In this document: one piece after another, positions 10,296 to 22,373 of the stretch
Numbering within the stretch: position 1 is the first letter of the stretch
How the letters are laid out: each line of letters starts with the position of its first letter
DNA from: Streptomyces sp. NBC_00344
Lineage (GTDB): Bacteria > Actinomycetota > Actinomycetes > Streptomycetales > Streptomycetaceae
Assembly (NCBI RefSeq): GCF_036088315.1
Contig: NZ_CP107996.1
Location: 4,237,501-4,301,500 of the forward strand
DNA: 64,000 bases
Reading direction: 5' to 3'
Notes under the pieces: generated by a model
What the model was told of the DNA's origin: nothing
Seen by the model: only the letters and a program-made list of their open reading frames with translations
Databases searched by the model: none
Position numbers and translations under genes: made by a program

Positions 10296-12314
10296 ATGAC
10301 GACCAGCAGTGCTGCTCCGACGCCCGGGGAGCCGGGAGCACACGCGGAGCGGTCTGCCGGTCCGGGCACGGGTGCGACGCGGTTCGGCCCGTCGTCCGGT
10401 GCCTCACGCCGGGGCTCCGGCACGCGTCCACCGGGGGGATTCGGCCACCGTTTCAGGGGCGGCCGTCTGCTCCCGGACGGCGCGCCGGGCAGCCCCATGC
10501 TGCGCCTGATAGCCCGCTGGGTGCGCCGCCCGCTGCTGCCCGCGGTGCGGGTGTGGCGGCGGAACATCCAGCTCAGGGTCGTCGCCGGCACCCTGCTGAT
10601 GTCGGTCGTCGTGGTCCTGGTGCTCGGCTTCGTGGTCGTCGGGCAGGTCCGCAACGGTCTCCTCGACGCCAAGGAGAAAGCGGCTGTCTCCCAGGCGGCC
10701 GGGGGTTTCACCGTGGCGAAGGACAAGGCCAACGTGCCTGCCGCTTCGGACAGCGACACCGGCGACGGCAGAACAGCCAGTAGTTCGACCCAGTGGCGGA
10801 CGGATCTGGTCGCACAGCTCTCCAGCGGTGGTCAGGGCGCGTACAACGTCATCACCCTGGCGCCCACATCGGCGGGCACGGGTGCGGGGAGCGGCGGGCA
10901 GCGTTCGTCGGGCGCGGTGAGCGCCGACAGCGTGCCTGACGAGCTGCGCAGGAACGTGGACCAGGGGACGGCCCCGTACAAGACGTACACGGAGATCAAG
11001 TACTTCGACGGCCGAAGCCCTGAGCCCGGTCTCGTGGTGGGGCAGCGGCTGGAGGACATCGACCACAAGCCGTACCAGCTCTACTACCTCTTCCCGCTGG
11101 CGCAGGAGGAGAAGAGTCTGGGCCTGGTGGTGCGCACCCTGGCGACTGCCGGCCTGTTCGTGGTCGTGCTGCTCGGGGCCATCGCGTGGTTCGTGGTGCG
11201 CCAGGTCGTGACGCCTGTCCGGATGGCCGCCGGCATTGCCGAGCGGCTCTCCGCCGGCCGGCTCCAGGAGCGGATGAAGGTCACCGGCGAGGACGACATC
11301 GCCCGTCTCGGTGAGGCCTTCAACAAGATGGCACAGAGCCTCCAGCTGAAGATCCAGCAGTTGGAGGACCTGTCGCGGATGCAGCGCCGCTTCGTTTCGG
11401 ATGTCTCGCACGAGCTGCGCACTCCGCTGACGACCGTACGGATGGCCGCCGACGTCATTCATGACGCCCGCAGCGACTTCGACCCGGTGACGGCGCGCTC
11501 CGCTGAGTTGCTCGGAGACCAGCTGGACCGCTTCGAGTCGCTGCTGGCCGATCTTCTGGAGATCAGCCGCTTCGACGCGGGTGCGGCTGCGCTGGAGGCC
11601 GAACCGATCGATCTGCGCGAGACAGTACGCAGGGTGATTTCCGGGGCCGAGCCGCTGGCGGAGCGCAAGGGCAGCCGGATCAGGGTCGTGGGGGACGAAC
11701 AGCCCGTGATCGCCGAGGTCGATGCCCGGCGGATCGAGCGAGTGCTGCGCAATCTCGTCGTCAACGCCGTGGAGCACGGGGAGGGCGAGGACGTGGTGGT
11801 GCGGTTCGGGGTGGCGGGTGGTGCCGTCGCGATCGTGGTGCGTGACTACGGCGTGGGGCTCAAGCCGGGCGAGGCGACCCGGGTGTTCAGCCGCTTCTGG
11901 CGGGCCGACCCGGCCCGTGCCCGTACCACTGGAGGCACCGGTCTGGGGCTCTCCATCGCGGTCGAGGACGCCCGTCTGCACGGTGGGTGGCTGCAGGCAT
12001 GGGGCGAACCGGGTGGTGGTTCGCAGTTCCGGCTGACCCTGCCGCGCACGGCGGACGAGCCGCTGCGGGGTTCGCCGATTCCGCTGGAGCCCGAGGACTC
12101 GCGACGCGGCCGGGCTCTTGCCAGGGCCGATGAGGGACGGCTCGCGGCCGAGCCGGTCCAGCCGCCGGCCGACCGGTCGCCGCTGCCGTCCCCGCCGCGC
12201 GCCATACCCGCTGATCCGACGGCTCTGCCGGGCAGCGGCGCCAGGGTGGTGCCGCGCACGGGCGACTCCACCACGCAGGCTTCGGACGGGGAGGACACTG
12301 CGCGTGGGCGCTGA
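10296..12314 (+). CDS. mtrB: MtrB sensor histidine kinase
   Basis: A 672-residue membrane kinase, longer than mycobacterial MtrB because of low-complexity ends. Its N-terminal 80 residues are Pro/Gly rich. A first transmembrane segment lies near residues 95-120, an extracytoplasmic sensor domain follows to about 265, and a second transmembrane segment is near 275-300. A HAMP linker comes next, then the HisKA box SHELRTPL with phosphoacceptor His372. The HATPase domain has the N box (LRNLVVNAVEHG) and G boxes (DYGVGL, GGTGLGLSI). A 100-residue Pro-rich tail ends the protein. The ATG is one base after the mtrA stop. The 3' end overlaps lpqB by 11 bases. Confidence 0.96.
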   Translation: MTTSSAAPTPGEPGAHAERSAGPGTGATRFGPSSGASRRGSGTRPPGGFGHRFRGGRLLPDGAPGSPMLRLIARWVRRPLLPAVRVWRRNIQLRVVAGTLLMSVVVVLVLGFVVVGQVRNGLLDAKEKAAVSQAAGGFTVAKDKANVPAASDSDTGDGRTASSSTQWRTDLVAQLSSGGQGAYNVITLAPTSAGTGAGSGGQRSSGAVSADSVPDELRRNVDQGTAPYKTYTEIKYFDGRSPEPGLVVGQRLEDIDHKPYQLYYLFPLAQEEKSLGLVVRTLATAGLFVVVLLGAIAWFVVRQVVTPVRMAAGIAERLSAGRLQERMKVTGEDDIARLGEAFNKMAQSLQLKIQQLEDLSRMQRRFVSDVSHELRTPLTTVRMAADVIHDARSDFDPVTARSAELLGDQLDRFESLLADLLEISRFDAGAAALEAEPIDLRETVRRVISGAEPLAERKGSRIRVVGDEQPVIAEVDARRIERVLRNLVVNAVEHGEGEDVVVRFGVAGGAVAIVVRDYGVGLKPGEATRVFSRFWRADPARARTTGGTGLGLSIAVEDARLHGGWLQAWGEPGGGSQFRLTLPRTADEPLRGSPIPLEPEDSRRGRALARADEGRLAAEPVQPPADRSPLPSPPRAIPADPTALPGSGARVVPRTGDSTTQASDGEDTARGR

Positions 12315-14229
12315 CCGTGGGGGCAATGGCCGGGGCGTGAGGGGCCGGAGTGGGAAGAGCGGAAGCGGACGGCTGCTGCGGCTGTATGCGCTGCTCGGGT
12401 GCGGCGGGGTGCTGCTGGCCGGGTGCGTGTCCATGCCGAGCAGCGGCGACATCGAGGCTGTCGACCCGACGCAGCGTGCCGATTCGCAGGTCAAGGTGTA
12501 CGCGGTTCCGCCGAGGGACGGCGCGGAGCCCGCTGAGATCGTCGACGGCTTCCTTGAGGCCATGACCAGCGACGATCTGCAGTTCGCCACGGCGCGGAAG
12601 TATCTGACGAAAGCGGCGTCCCGTAGCTGGGATCCGGGAGCACAGACGACGGTGCTCACCGACGGACCGTCCCGGCGGGCAAATCCGGCCAACGACCGGG
12701 ACGCCCCGGAGGTCTCCACCACCTACCAGCTGAGCGGCAGTGAAGTCGCCGTGATCGACAAGCAGCATGTGTACCGGCCTGACAAGGGGAAATACCAGAA
12801 CGCCATCCACCTCGTTCGGCAGAACGGCAAGGACTGGCGCATCGACGACCTCCCGGCAGGTCTGCTGCTGAGCCTCTCCGACTTCCAGCGCAACTACCAC
12901 TCCGTGAACAAGTTCTACTTCGCATCCAACCCGCCTTCCGGACCCTCCGGAGGGGACGGGCGGAGCGGTGAGGACTGGCTGGTCGCCGACCCCGTCTATC
13001 TGCGTCAGGGCATAGACCCCGAGACCCGGATGGACCCGCTGACACAGACCGTCGCCTCACTGCTGGAAGGGCCGACCAACTGGCTGAAGCCGGTGGTGGG
13101 CTCGCGCTTCCCCACCGGTACCGCGCTGCGGAGGGGCGTCAGATCGCTGGCGGTCGACGACCGGAATTCGCTGGTGGTGCCGCTGAACGCGAAGGCTTCG
13201 GGGGTCGGCCAGGGCCAGTGCAGGAAGATGGCGGCCCAGCTGCTCTTCACGCTGCGGGACGCTTCGTCCTTGCGGCTGGAACAGGTGGAACTGCAGCGTT
13301 CGGACGGCTCCCAGCTGTGCGTGCTCAGTGCGGACCAGGCAGAGGACTACGCACCCGACAGCAATACGGGCACCCCGGCCGGCGAGTACTTCGTCGATGC
13401 CAAGGGCCGCCTGGTCCGGATGCAGGTGAGCGGCAGCGCCGACAGCGAGAAGACCGATCCCGAGCCGGTCGCCGGGCCGCTCGGTTCCGGCGACAAGCCG
13501 CTGAGCACCGTCGCGGTGTCGCGCGACGAACGCCATGCGGCTGGTGTGTCGAAGAATGGCAGCACCCTGTACATGTCGTCGATCGCCTCGGACAGCGAGT
13601 CGGCCGAGACGCTGTACACCAGCGGAGGCAAGAAGGAGAAGGACCGGCTCTCCGCGCCCAGCTGGGACGGGCGCGGCGATCTGTGGGTTGCGGACCGGGA
13701 TCCTGGGCATCCAGGACTGCTGCGATTCGCCGAAGGATCCGGTGAGCCTCAGAAGGTCACCGTCGACGGTCTCGACGGTGACCGGATCGAGGGACTGCGG
13801 ATGTCGTCCGACGGCGTGCGGATCGCACTGCTGCTCTCACGGGACGGGCATACGACGCTGAAGGTCGGCCGGGTGGTGCGGCAGGGCTCCGGGGACGGCC
13901 CGACGGTCTCCGCGGTGGAGGAACTGCGCCCGGCTGCCCCGCAGATGGCGGACGTGACAGCGGTTTCCTGGGCGGGCCGCAGCCGTCTTGTGGTGGTCGG
14001 CAGGGAAGCAGGCGGGGTGCAGCAGGTGCGGTACATGCAGGTGGACGGTTCCGTCTCAGGAGTGAATTCCCTGCCCGGTGCCAACCGGATCACCGCTGTA
14101 GCGGCTTCGGACGACGACCGGCTGCCGGTGATGGCCCTCTCCGCCGAGGACGGAATTCTCCGGCTGCCCCTCCGCTCGAATTGGAAAACAGTGGTCGAGG
14201 AAGGCAAGTCGCCGGTCTATCCGGGATAG
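12304..14229 (+). CDS. lpqB: LpqB lipoprotein, MtrB-associated
   Basis: A 641-residue lipoprotein. The signal has a basic N-region, a hydrophobic core and lipobox LLAGC with the lipidated cysteine at residue 41. A GerMN-type region follows (around the LTQTVASLLEGPTNWLKPVV block), then the C-terminal LpqB beta-propeller-like domain. In mycobacteria LpqB binds the MtrB sensor domain and modulates MtrA phosphorylation; the same role is inferred. The GTG start at 12304 lies inside the end of mtrB (11-base overlap, coupled translation) and places the signal peptide correctly. Longer frames starting inside mtrB are rejected. Confidence 0.94.
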   Translation: MGADRGGNGRGVRGRSGKSGSGRLLRLYALLGCGGVLLAGCVSMPSSGDIEAVDPTQRADSQVKVYAVPPRDGAEPAEIVDGFLEAMTSDDLQFATARKYLTKAASRSWDPGAQTTVLTDGPSRRANPANDRDAPEVSTTYQLSGSEVAVIDKQHVYRPDKGKYQNAIHLVRQNGKDWRIDDLPAGLLLSLSDFQRNYHSVNKFYFASNPPSGPSGGDGRSGEDWLVADPVYLRQGIDPETRMDPLTQTVASLLEGPTNWLKPVVGSRFPTGTALRRGVRSLAVDDRNSLVVPLNAKASGVGQGQCRKMAAQLLFTLRDASSLRLEQVELQRSDGSQLCVLSADQAEDYAPDSNTGTPAGEYFVDAKGRLVRMQVSGSADSEKTDPEPVAGPLGSGDKPLSTVAVSRDERHAAGVSKNGSTLYMSSIASDSESAETLYTSGGKKEKDRLSAPSWDGRGDLWVADRDPGHPGLLRFAEGSGEPQKVTVDGLDGDRIEGLRMSSDGVRIALLLSRDGHTTLKVGRVVRQGSGDGPTVSAVEELRPAAPQMADVTAVSWAGRSRLVVVGREAGGVQQVRYMQVDGSVSGVNSLPGANRITAVAASDDDRLPVMALSAEDGILRLPLRSNWKTVVEEGKSPVYPG

Positions 14230-14320
14230 CGGATCTGTCCCTTGACGGCCCGCTCCGCCGGTGACAGCGGCTCTTTCCGGGACCGCTCATCCGGTCTGTC
14301 CGGGACAGCGGGCCTGTCCG

Positions 14321-14348
14321 GGCAGCGGGGGCCGCGGCCCCCGCTGCC
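14321..14348 (+). terminator. 28-base palindrome after lpqB, probable terminator
   Basis: Perfect palindrome with 14-base arms (left arm starts GGCAGCGGGGG), 90 bases after the lpqB stop. It is preceded by two imperfect CTGTCCGGG-containing repeats. It lacks a T run, as is usual in Streptomyces. Confidence 0.6.
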
Positions 14349-14368
14349 GCTGTCCGGCCGCGGTTTCC

Positions 14369-14402
14369 CCACCCCTGTGGACAGAGTTGTCCACAGGGGT
14401 GG
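14369..14402. promoter_or_regulatory. inverted repeat containing two opposed DnaA boxes
   Basis: Perfect 14-base arms around the six-base centre AGAGTT. The right arm contains TTGTCCACA (14387-14395), the consensus Streptomyces DnaA box. The left arm gives CTGTCCACA on the other strand (14376-14384). It lies between the lpqB terminator palindrome and the ComF-like gene, far from the expected oriC. It could equally be a second transcription terminator. Confidence 0.55.
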
Positions 14403-14435
14403 CACTGCCCCTCAGCCCTCGGCAGAGTGAGGGCC

Positions 14436-15158
14436 ATGCGGGGATGGTGGCGGGAAATCTCGGATGTGGTGCTGCCGGCCTTCTGCGGTGGCTGCGGCAG
14501 GCCTCGTACGGCGCTGTGCGAGGTGTGTGCCGCGTCGCTGTACGGCTCGCCGGCCCGCCGGGCGAGACCGGATCCCGAGCCCGCGGGGCTGCCCGCCGTG
14601 TTCGCGGCCGCACCCTATGGGGACGCGGTGCGCGCGGTGTTGCTCGCGCACAAGGAACGAGGCGCGCTGGGCCTCACCGGGGCGCTCGGCATGGCCCTGG
14701 CCGGTGCGGTGCTGGCCGCTGTGCCGTCCGGGCCCGCTGCGGGGCCGCTGCTGCTGGTGCCGGTGCCTTCGTCGCGGAGTGCGGTCAGGGCCCGCGGGCA
14801 CGACCCGGCCCGCAGGATCGCCCTTTCCGCGTCGCGGGCGCTGCGTGGCACCGGTGTCCGGGCCCGGACGGTGGCGGTGCTCAGGCAGCGAAGAGCGGTA
14901 GTCGATCAGACGGGCCTGGATGCCCGGCAGCGGCTGGCGAATCTCGCGGGTGCACTCGAAGTGGTGGTGGGGGGCGTACGGCTGCTGGAAGGGGGCAGGG
15001 TGGTGTTTGTGGACGATCTCATGACGACCGGTGCATCACTGGTGGAGGCGGCACGGGCGGTACGGGTCGCGGGAGTCCGGGGATTCCCCGGTACCGGCGA
15101 ACCGGGCGCCGCTGTGATCGCCGCACCACCTCTCGCTTTCGAAATAAACCGGAACTGA
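14436..15158 (+). CDS. ComF-family phosphoribosyltransferase-like protein
   Basis: A 240-residue protein. An N-terminal four-cysteine zinc-finger-like motif (CGGCGRPRTALCEVC, about residues 16-30) is followed by a type I phosphoribosyltransferase domain. The domain carries PVPSSRSAVRARGHDPA and the PRPP loop VVFVDDLMTTGASL. ComF proteins act in DNA uptake in competent bacteria; in Streptomyces no uptake system is known, so the substrate is unclear. ATG 14436 has GAGGG five bases upstream; GTG 14427 would add three residues. The gene follows lpqB after a palindrome-rich gap and probably has its own promoter. Confidence 0.88.
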   Translation: MRGWWREISDVVLPAFCGGCGRPRTALCEVCAASLYGSPARRARPDPEPAGLPAVFAAAPYGDAVRAVLLAHKERGALGLTGALGMALAGAVLAAVPSGPAAGPLLLVPVPSSRSAVRARGHDPARRIALSASRALRGTGVRARTVAVLRQRRAVVDQTGLDARQRLANLAGALEVVVGGVRLLEGGRVVFVDDLMTTGASLVEAARAVRVAGVRGFPGTGEPGAAVIAAPPLAFEINRN

Positions 15159-15491
15159 CAGGGAAGTTGCATCGTTGCAGGTAGGGGAACAGAAAAAGCA
15201 CCTGAACGGAGGTACGCGCGAGTAGCGGGTGCCGATACCCGTCCCGGCGAGCTATGTTCGGTTGTGAGGAATCGCGAAAGCTGTACCTCACGAAATGCAC
15301 GGACGTGCGCGGACGCACTTTCCGGGTTCTGCTGTTTCCACGGAACTCAGAAGTTGGTGGGGTGGGGATCTTCCCGACGGGGGAGGAGGAGGTGAAAGTC
15401 GCCAAGTCCGAGACTCCGGTACGCATCGGAGTCTGGTGCAAGAGGGAGTTGCTCCGTCGTACGGCGGAGCGATCCGGGAACGGAGTTCTGC
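15159..15491 (+). other. intergenic leader region upstream of hpf
   Basis: 333 bases without a credible gene, visibly less GC-rich than its flanks. It holds a short hairpin (CGGGT/ACCCG near 15226-15241) and a purine-rich GGGGGAGGAGGAGGTG stretch near 15380-15394 that resembles a ribosome site but is followed by no convincing start. The long leader fits stress-regulated transcription of hpf; no promoter could be assigned with confidence. Confidence 0.4.
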
Positions 15492-16181
15492 GTGGACATC
15501 GTCGTCAAGGGCCGCAAAACCGAAGTGCCCGAGCGGTTCCGCAAGCACGTGGCCGAGAAGCTGAAGCTGGACAAGATCCAGAAGCTGGACGCCAAGGTGA
15601 TCAGCCTCGACGTCGAGGTCTCGAAGGAGCACAACCCGAGGCAGGCCGACCGTTCGGACCGAGTGGAGATCACGCTGCACTCCCGGGGCCCGGTGATCCG
15701 GGCGGAGGCGGCGGCAGGCGACCCGTACGCAGCGCTGGATCTGGCCACCGGCAAGTTGGAGGCGCGGCTGCGCAAGCAGCACGAGAAGCGTTACAACCGC
15801 AGGGGTGCCGGACGCATTTCTGCATCCGAAGTCGTCGAAGCGGTGCCGGAAACGGCGCAGATCAACGGACATGGGGAGTTCACCGCCGACCTGGTGGCTC
15901 CGTCCATTCCCACCACCAGGATGGGCTCGCTCGAAGTGCAGGGCGAGGGACCGCTGGTGGTCCGCGAGAAGACACACATCGCGGCGGCGATGACGCTCGA
16001 CCAGGCGCTCTACGAGATGGAACTGGTCGGACACGACTTCTATCTGTTCGTCGACGCGGACACGAAGGAGCCCAGTGTCGTCTACCGGCGGCACGCCTAC
16101 GACTACGGTGTCATTCACCTGACGACGGACCCGCTCGCCGAAATGCAGGCGGGCGGCGCGGGCGGTGCGCTCGGCGGATGA
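15492..16181 (+). CDS. hpf: ribosome hibernation promoting factor, long form
   Basis: A 229-residue long-form HPF. The N-terminal RaiA/HPF domain (about residues 1-105, starting DIVVKGRKTEVPERFRKHV) binds the decoding centre of the 30S subunit. A linker and a C-terminal dimerisation domain follow (about 165-222, including the AMTLDQALYEMELVGHDFYLF-type core and the AYDYGVIHL strand). Long HPF dimerises 70S ribosomes into 100S particles during starvation or hypoxia. The GTG start at 15492 has GGAG seven bases upstream and matches the family N-terminus. It is monocistronic, bounded by a long leader and a terminator hairpin. Confidence 0.95.
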   Translation: MDIVVKGRKTEVPERFRKHVAEKLKLDKIQKLDAKVISLDVEVSKEHNPRQADRSDRVEITLHSRGPVIRAEAAAGDPYAALDLATGKLEARLRKQHEKRYNRRGAGRISASEVVEAVPETAQINGHGEFTADLVAPSIPTTRMGSLEVQGEGPLVVREKTHIAAAMTLDQALYEMELVGHDFYLFVDADTKEPSVVYRRHAYDYGVIHLTTDPLAEMQAGGAGGALGG

Positions 16182-16193
16182 CTTGATGTACTG

Positions 16194-16239
16194 CGGCGGT
16201 GCCCCTGGAAGCGTGTTCACGCGCCCAGGGGCACCGCCG
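16194..16239 (+). terminator. hpf terminator
   Basis: Perfect 15-base-pair stem (arms 16194-16208 and 16225-16239). The 16-base loop contains a smaller hairpin (GCGTG/CACGC). It begins 12 bases after the hpf stop and has no T run. Confidence 0.8.
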
Positions 16240-16379
16240 TGCGGTGATGGACCACCGTTCGGACACCGTTTCGCCGCCCGGGCATGAAAGCATGGCGAGA
16301 CGCGCCAATCGGTGCTCTGTGGGCTTCGGTTGGCGCACAGACCATGAACTTCGGGCCATGGCCTTCAGGGGGAGGAACG

Positions 16380-17111
16380 ATGGCGGACAGCTTCGGTCTC
16401 GCGCACGACGAGGATGAGGGCCCCATGGACCACGACGCGGCGTTGCGCAAGGAACCGATCAGGGTCCTTGTAGTGGACGACCATGCTCTCTTCCGCCGCG
16501 GGCTGGAGATCGTCCTCGCCGCCGAGGAGGACATCCAGGTGGTCGGTGAGGCGGGGGACGGGGCTGAGGCGGTCGACAAGGCCGCCGATCTGCTGCCCGA
16601 CATCGTGCTGATGGATGTACGGATGCCCAAGCGGGGCGGTATCGAGGCATGTACCTCCATCAAGGAGGTGGCACCCAGCGCGAAGATCATCATGTTGACG
16701 ATCAGCGACGAGGAGGCCGACCTCTACGAGGCCATCAAGGCCGGTGCCACCGGGTATCTGCTGAAGGAGATCTCGACCGACGAAGTGGCCACAGCCATCC
16801 GGGCCGTCGCCGACGGCCAGTCGCAGATCAGCCCTTCCATGGCGTCGAAGCTGCTGACCGAGTTCAAATCGATGATCCAGCGCACCGACGAGCGCAGGCT
16901 GGTGCCGGCGCCCCGGCTCACCGAACGTGAGCTGGAAGTGCTGAAGCTGGTGGCCACCGGGATGAACAACCGTGACATCGCCAAGGAGTTGTTCATCTCC
17001 GAGAACACCGTGAAGAACCATGTGCGCAACATCCTGGAGAAGCTGCAGCTGCACTCCCGGATGGAGGCGGTGGTGTACGCGATGCGGGAGAAGATCCTCG
17101 AGATCCGCTGA
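16380..17111 (+). CDS. NarL/LuxR-family response regulator (orphan)
   Basis: A 243-residue regulator. The receiver domain (about residues 27-145) has the acidic pair Asp33/Asp34, phosphoacceptor Asp79 (IVLMDVRMP) and the conserved LLKEIS lysine. The C-terminal LuxR-type helix-turn-helix (about 178-240) contains [22 protein letters not shown] and SENTVKNHV. No sensor kinase is adjacent, so it is an orphan in this window. ATG 16380 follows GGGGGAGGAACG, an excellent ribosome site; ATG 16425 is an alternative. The N-terminal 25 residues are acidic and not part of the receiver fold. Confidence 0.93.
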   Translation: MADSFGLAHDEDEGPMDHDAALRKEPIRVLVVDDHALFRRGLEIVLAAEEDIQVVGEAGDGAEAVDKAADLLPDIVLMDVRMPKRGGIEACTSIKEVAPSAKIIMLTISDEEADLYEAIKAGATGYLLKEISTDEVATAIRAVADGQSQISPSMASKLLTEFKSMIQRTDERRLVPAPRLTERELEVLKLVATGMNNRDIAKELFISENTVKNHVRNILEKLQLHSRMEAVVYAMREKILEIR

Positions 17112-17404
17112 CGGGCGGCCCCGGTGACATCGCTGACATCGCTCGCGGCGGACCCGGAGGCACGCGCAGGACGCGGAGGGACAGGGCGACGGACGGACGG
17201 CCCCGGGGAGCAGCGGCACTCCCCGCCGGCGCCCCCGGGCCAGTGGCGTCTCCACGCCCACGGCGCCTCCCGGCCGGTGGCATGTCCGCCTGCGGCGCCT
17301 CCCGCCGATGGCCGATGAGAGTTCCCCGCCCTTGGCACCCCGGCAGGTGAGACCCGTCCGGCACGATTGACCCCGTCCGGCCCGGCTTCCGCGTGCTCCC
17401 GCAT
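17112..17404. other. convergent intergenic region without gene
   Basis: About 290 GC-rich bases between the converging response regulator and DNA glycosylase genes. No convincing gene, strong hairpin or promoter was seen. Confidence 0.4.
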
Positions 17405-18586
17405 TCAGACCGCCGGGCTCTCCTCCGCAAGCGCCGCATCCAGCGGAGTCCGCAGTTCGGGACTGTTGATGCGCTCCACCCTGACGTCCGTGCAGCCGAC
17501 CCAGCGGGCCGCCTCGGTGAGGGCCTGGGCCATCGGCCGGACGGCTTTGTGATCGTCCAGGGAGATCTGCCGGGCGACCAGGGTGCTCCCTTCGCGGGCC
17601 GGATCGACGCGCCCGACCAGTTTTCCGCCGGCCAGCAGGGGCATGGCGAAGTACCCGTGGATCCGTTTGGGTTTGGGGACGTAGGCCTCAAGCCGGTGGG
17701 TGAAGCCGAAGATCCGCTCCGTACGGGCGCGCTCCCAGACGAGTGAGTCGAACGGGGAGAGCAGCGTGGTGCGGTGGCGGCCGCGGGGAGCTGCCGCCAG
17801 CGCCTCGGGGTCGGCCCATGCGGGCTTGGCCCAGCCCTGGACCGTGACAGGGACGAGGCCCGAATCCGCGACCACCGTGTCGAACTGCTCGCCCTTGAGC
17901 CGGTGGTAGTCCGCGATGTCCGTGCGGGTGCCGACGCCGAGCGAGCTGCCCGCCAGCGCGACCAGCCTGCGCAGGCACTCCCTGTCGTCGAGGTCGTCAT
18001 GGAGGAGTGCGGCGGGGACCGCCCGCTCGGCCAGGTCGTACACGCGCTTCCAGCCGCGCCGCTCGGTGCACACCACCTCGCCGAACATCAGCGCCCGCTC
18101 GACGGCGACCTTCGATGCCGACCAGTCCCACCATTCGCCGCCGTTCTTCGCGCCGCCCAGTTCGGTGGCGGTCAGCGGTCCCTCGGCGCGCAGCTGCCCG
18201 ATCACCGCGCCGTACGCCGATTCCGGGAGATCGTGGTTCCAGTGCGGGCGGTCGCGGTAGGCGCGGCGGCGGAAAGCGAAGTGCGGCCACTCCTCGACGG
18301 GCAGGATGCAGGCCGCATGCGACCAGTACTCGAAGGAATGGCCCTCCGTCCAGTACGCGTCCTCGACGGTCCTGCGGCCCACGGCGCCGAGCCGGGCATA
18401 GGGGATCAGCTCGTGCGATCGGGCCAGCACGGAGATGGTGTCCAGCTGCACCGCCCCCAGGTGGCGCAGCACCCCTCGGACCCCGCCCCGGCGGTCCGGC
18501 GCGCCCAGGAAGCCCTGGGCGCGCAACGCGATACGGCGGGCCTCGTCGGCGGAGAGTTCGACAGCTGGGGGCGGCGCGGAAGTCAT
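17405..18586 (-). CDS. YcaQ-like winged-helix DNA glycosylase (HTH_42)
   Basis: A 393-residue protein of the winged-helix HTH_42 family, whose studied members (E. coli YcaQ, Streptomyces AlkZ) unhook alkylated bases including interstrand crosslinks. The N-terminal helix bundle carries the catalytic-type motif Q-L-D (Gln47-Asp49). As I recall, QxD is the YcaQ-like form and QxQ the AlkZ-like form. Other family features are the YWTEGHSFEYWSH block and SPFDSLVWERARTERIFGF near residue 290. ATG 18586 was chosen at the start of conserved sequence. It is a stand-alone gene, not in a biosynthetic cluster, which suggests general alkylation repair rather than self-resistance. Confidence 0.88.
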   Translation of the reverse strand: MTSAPPPAVELSADEARRIALRAQGFLGAPDRRGGVRGVLRHLGAVQLDTISVLARSHELIPYARLGAVGRRTVEDAYWTEGHSFEYWSHAACILPVEEWPHFAFRRRAYRDRPHWNHDLPESAYGAVIGQLRAEGPLTATELGGAKNGGEWWDWSASKVAVERALMFGEVVCTERRGWKRVYDLAERAVPAALLHDDLDDRECLRRLVALAGSSLGVGTRTDIADYHRLKGEQFDTVVADSGLVPVTVQGWAKPAWADPEALAAAPRGRHRTTLLSPFDSLVWERARTERIFGFTHRLEAYVPKPKRIHGYFAMPLLAGGKLVGRVDPAREGSTLVARQISLDDHKAVRPMAQALTEAARWVGCTDVRVERINSPELRTPLDAALAEESPAV

Positions 18587-18693
18587 GCCACGAACGATAG
18601 GGCGCGGCGCTGACAACGAAGGCCGCAGGGAGCCCGCGAGGAGGCAGGCAACGAAGCCCGCGAAGAAGCCGACAGCGGCCCGGACCCCGGCTG

Positions 18694-19269
18694 TCAGGCT
18701 CCGGCAGGGAGATAGGGGTGTTCGGTCGGCAGTCCCAGGTCCGAAGGCAGCAGAGCGCCCACCCAGGCGTCTCTCCTGGTGCCCTTGTTCAGCAGATTCG
18801 AGCGCTGCACACCCTCGACCAGGAAGCCGGCCTTCTCCGCCACCGCCCGGGAGCCCGCGTTACCGACCTCGGCCCGCCACTCGAGGCGTTCCACACCCAG
18901 CGTGGAGAGCGACCAGTGCGCCAGCACCGCCACCGCCTCGGCGGTGTAGCCGCGGCCCCGGTGCTCCTTCGCCGTCCAGTAGCCGATCTCCCAGGTGCCG
19001 GGCTGGGAGCGCTGGAAGACGGACAGCGCGCCACGCAGCGGCCCCGCCTCGCGCGGCAGCACCGCGAAGGCCAGGTTGGTGCCCGACCGCCAGCCTTCGG
19101 GCACCAGCTGACCGACGAAGCTCTCCGCGTCCTGCCGGCTGTAGGGGGACGGAACGACCGTCCAGCGCTGGACGTCGGGGTCCTGGCAGGCCTGGAAGAC
19201 GGCTTCCGCGTCGCCGGGGTTGAACGGGCGCAGCAACAGCCGCTCGGAGGTGAGGATGACGGGGTCCAT
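18694..19269 (-). CDS. GNAT-family N-acetyltransferase (RimJ/RimL type)
   Basis: A 191-residue protein starting with [19 protein letters not shown], the classic opening of RimJ/RimL-like acetyltransferases that modify N-terminal amines of proteins or small molecules. The acetyl-CoA loop reads [11 protein letters not shown], with EIGYW before it and the [13 protein letters not shown] helix after it. ATG 19269 was chosen to start just before the conserved strand; the upstream extension has no family sequence. It is divergent from secA across about 210 bases and 107 bases upstream of the glycosylase gene in the same direction. The substrate is not predictable. Confidence 0.9.
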   Translation of the reverse strand: MDPVILTSERLLLRPFNPGDAEAVFQACQDPDVQRWTVVPSPYSRQDAESFVGQLVPEGWRSGTNLAFAVLPREAGPLRGALSVFQRSQPGTWEIGYWTAKEHRGRGYTAEAVAVLAHWSLSTLGVERLEWRAEVGNAGSRAVAEKAGFLVEGVQRSNLLNKGTRRDAWVGALLPSDLGLPTEHPYLPAGA

Positions 19270-19482
19270 CGACTGATTCTCCGTCCGGGCCCGGACCGGC
19301 GCCATGGCTTTTTCGGGTCCGTCCCGGCACCTTCCGGGCGCCCCGTCCGTTGTCCTGGACGGCAGGCCTCCCGGCGCAGTGGGGTCCTCGCTTACGATGG
19401 CCGTTGCTCAACCCAGCTCCACCCCCAGCCCGACCCAAGAATTCGACCGCGCCAGGCCCGACCGGCAAGGAGACCAACCCCC

Positions 19483-22296
<2,814 letters not shown>

Positions 22297-22332
22297 CGCA
22301 CGGGCGACGCCGGCTCCGGCCGGCGCCGTGTG

Positions 22333-22371
22333 AGAGCCGGGACCGCACCGCGGAGGTGCGGTCCCGGCTCT
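22333..22371. terminator. bidirectional terminator between secA and the Rv3235-type gene
   Basis: Perfect 17-base-pair stem (arms 22333-22349 and 22355-22371) with the loop GCGGA, placed between two convergent genes. Confidence 0.9.
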
Positions 22372-22373
22372 TC

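Noticed and set aside
15380..15394. Purine-rich run upstream of hpf as a ribosome site for an alternative, longer HPF
   Set aside because: The frame it would serve does not join hpf, while GTG 15492 matches the conserved N-terminus.
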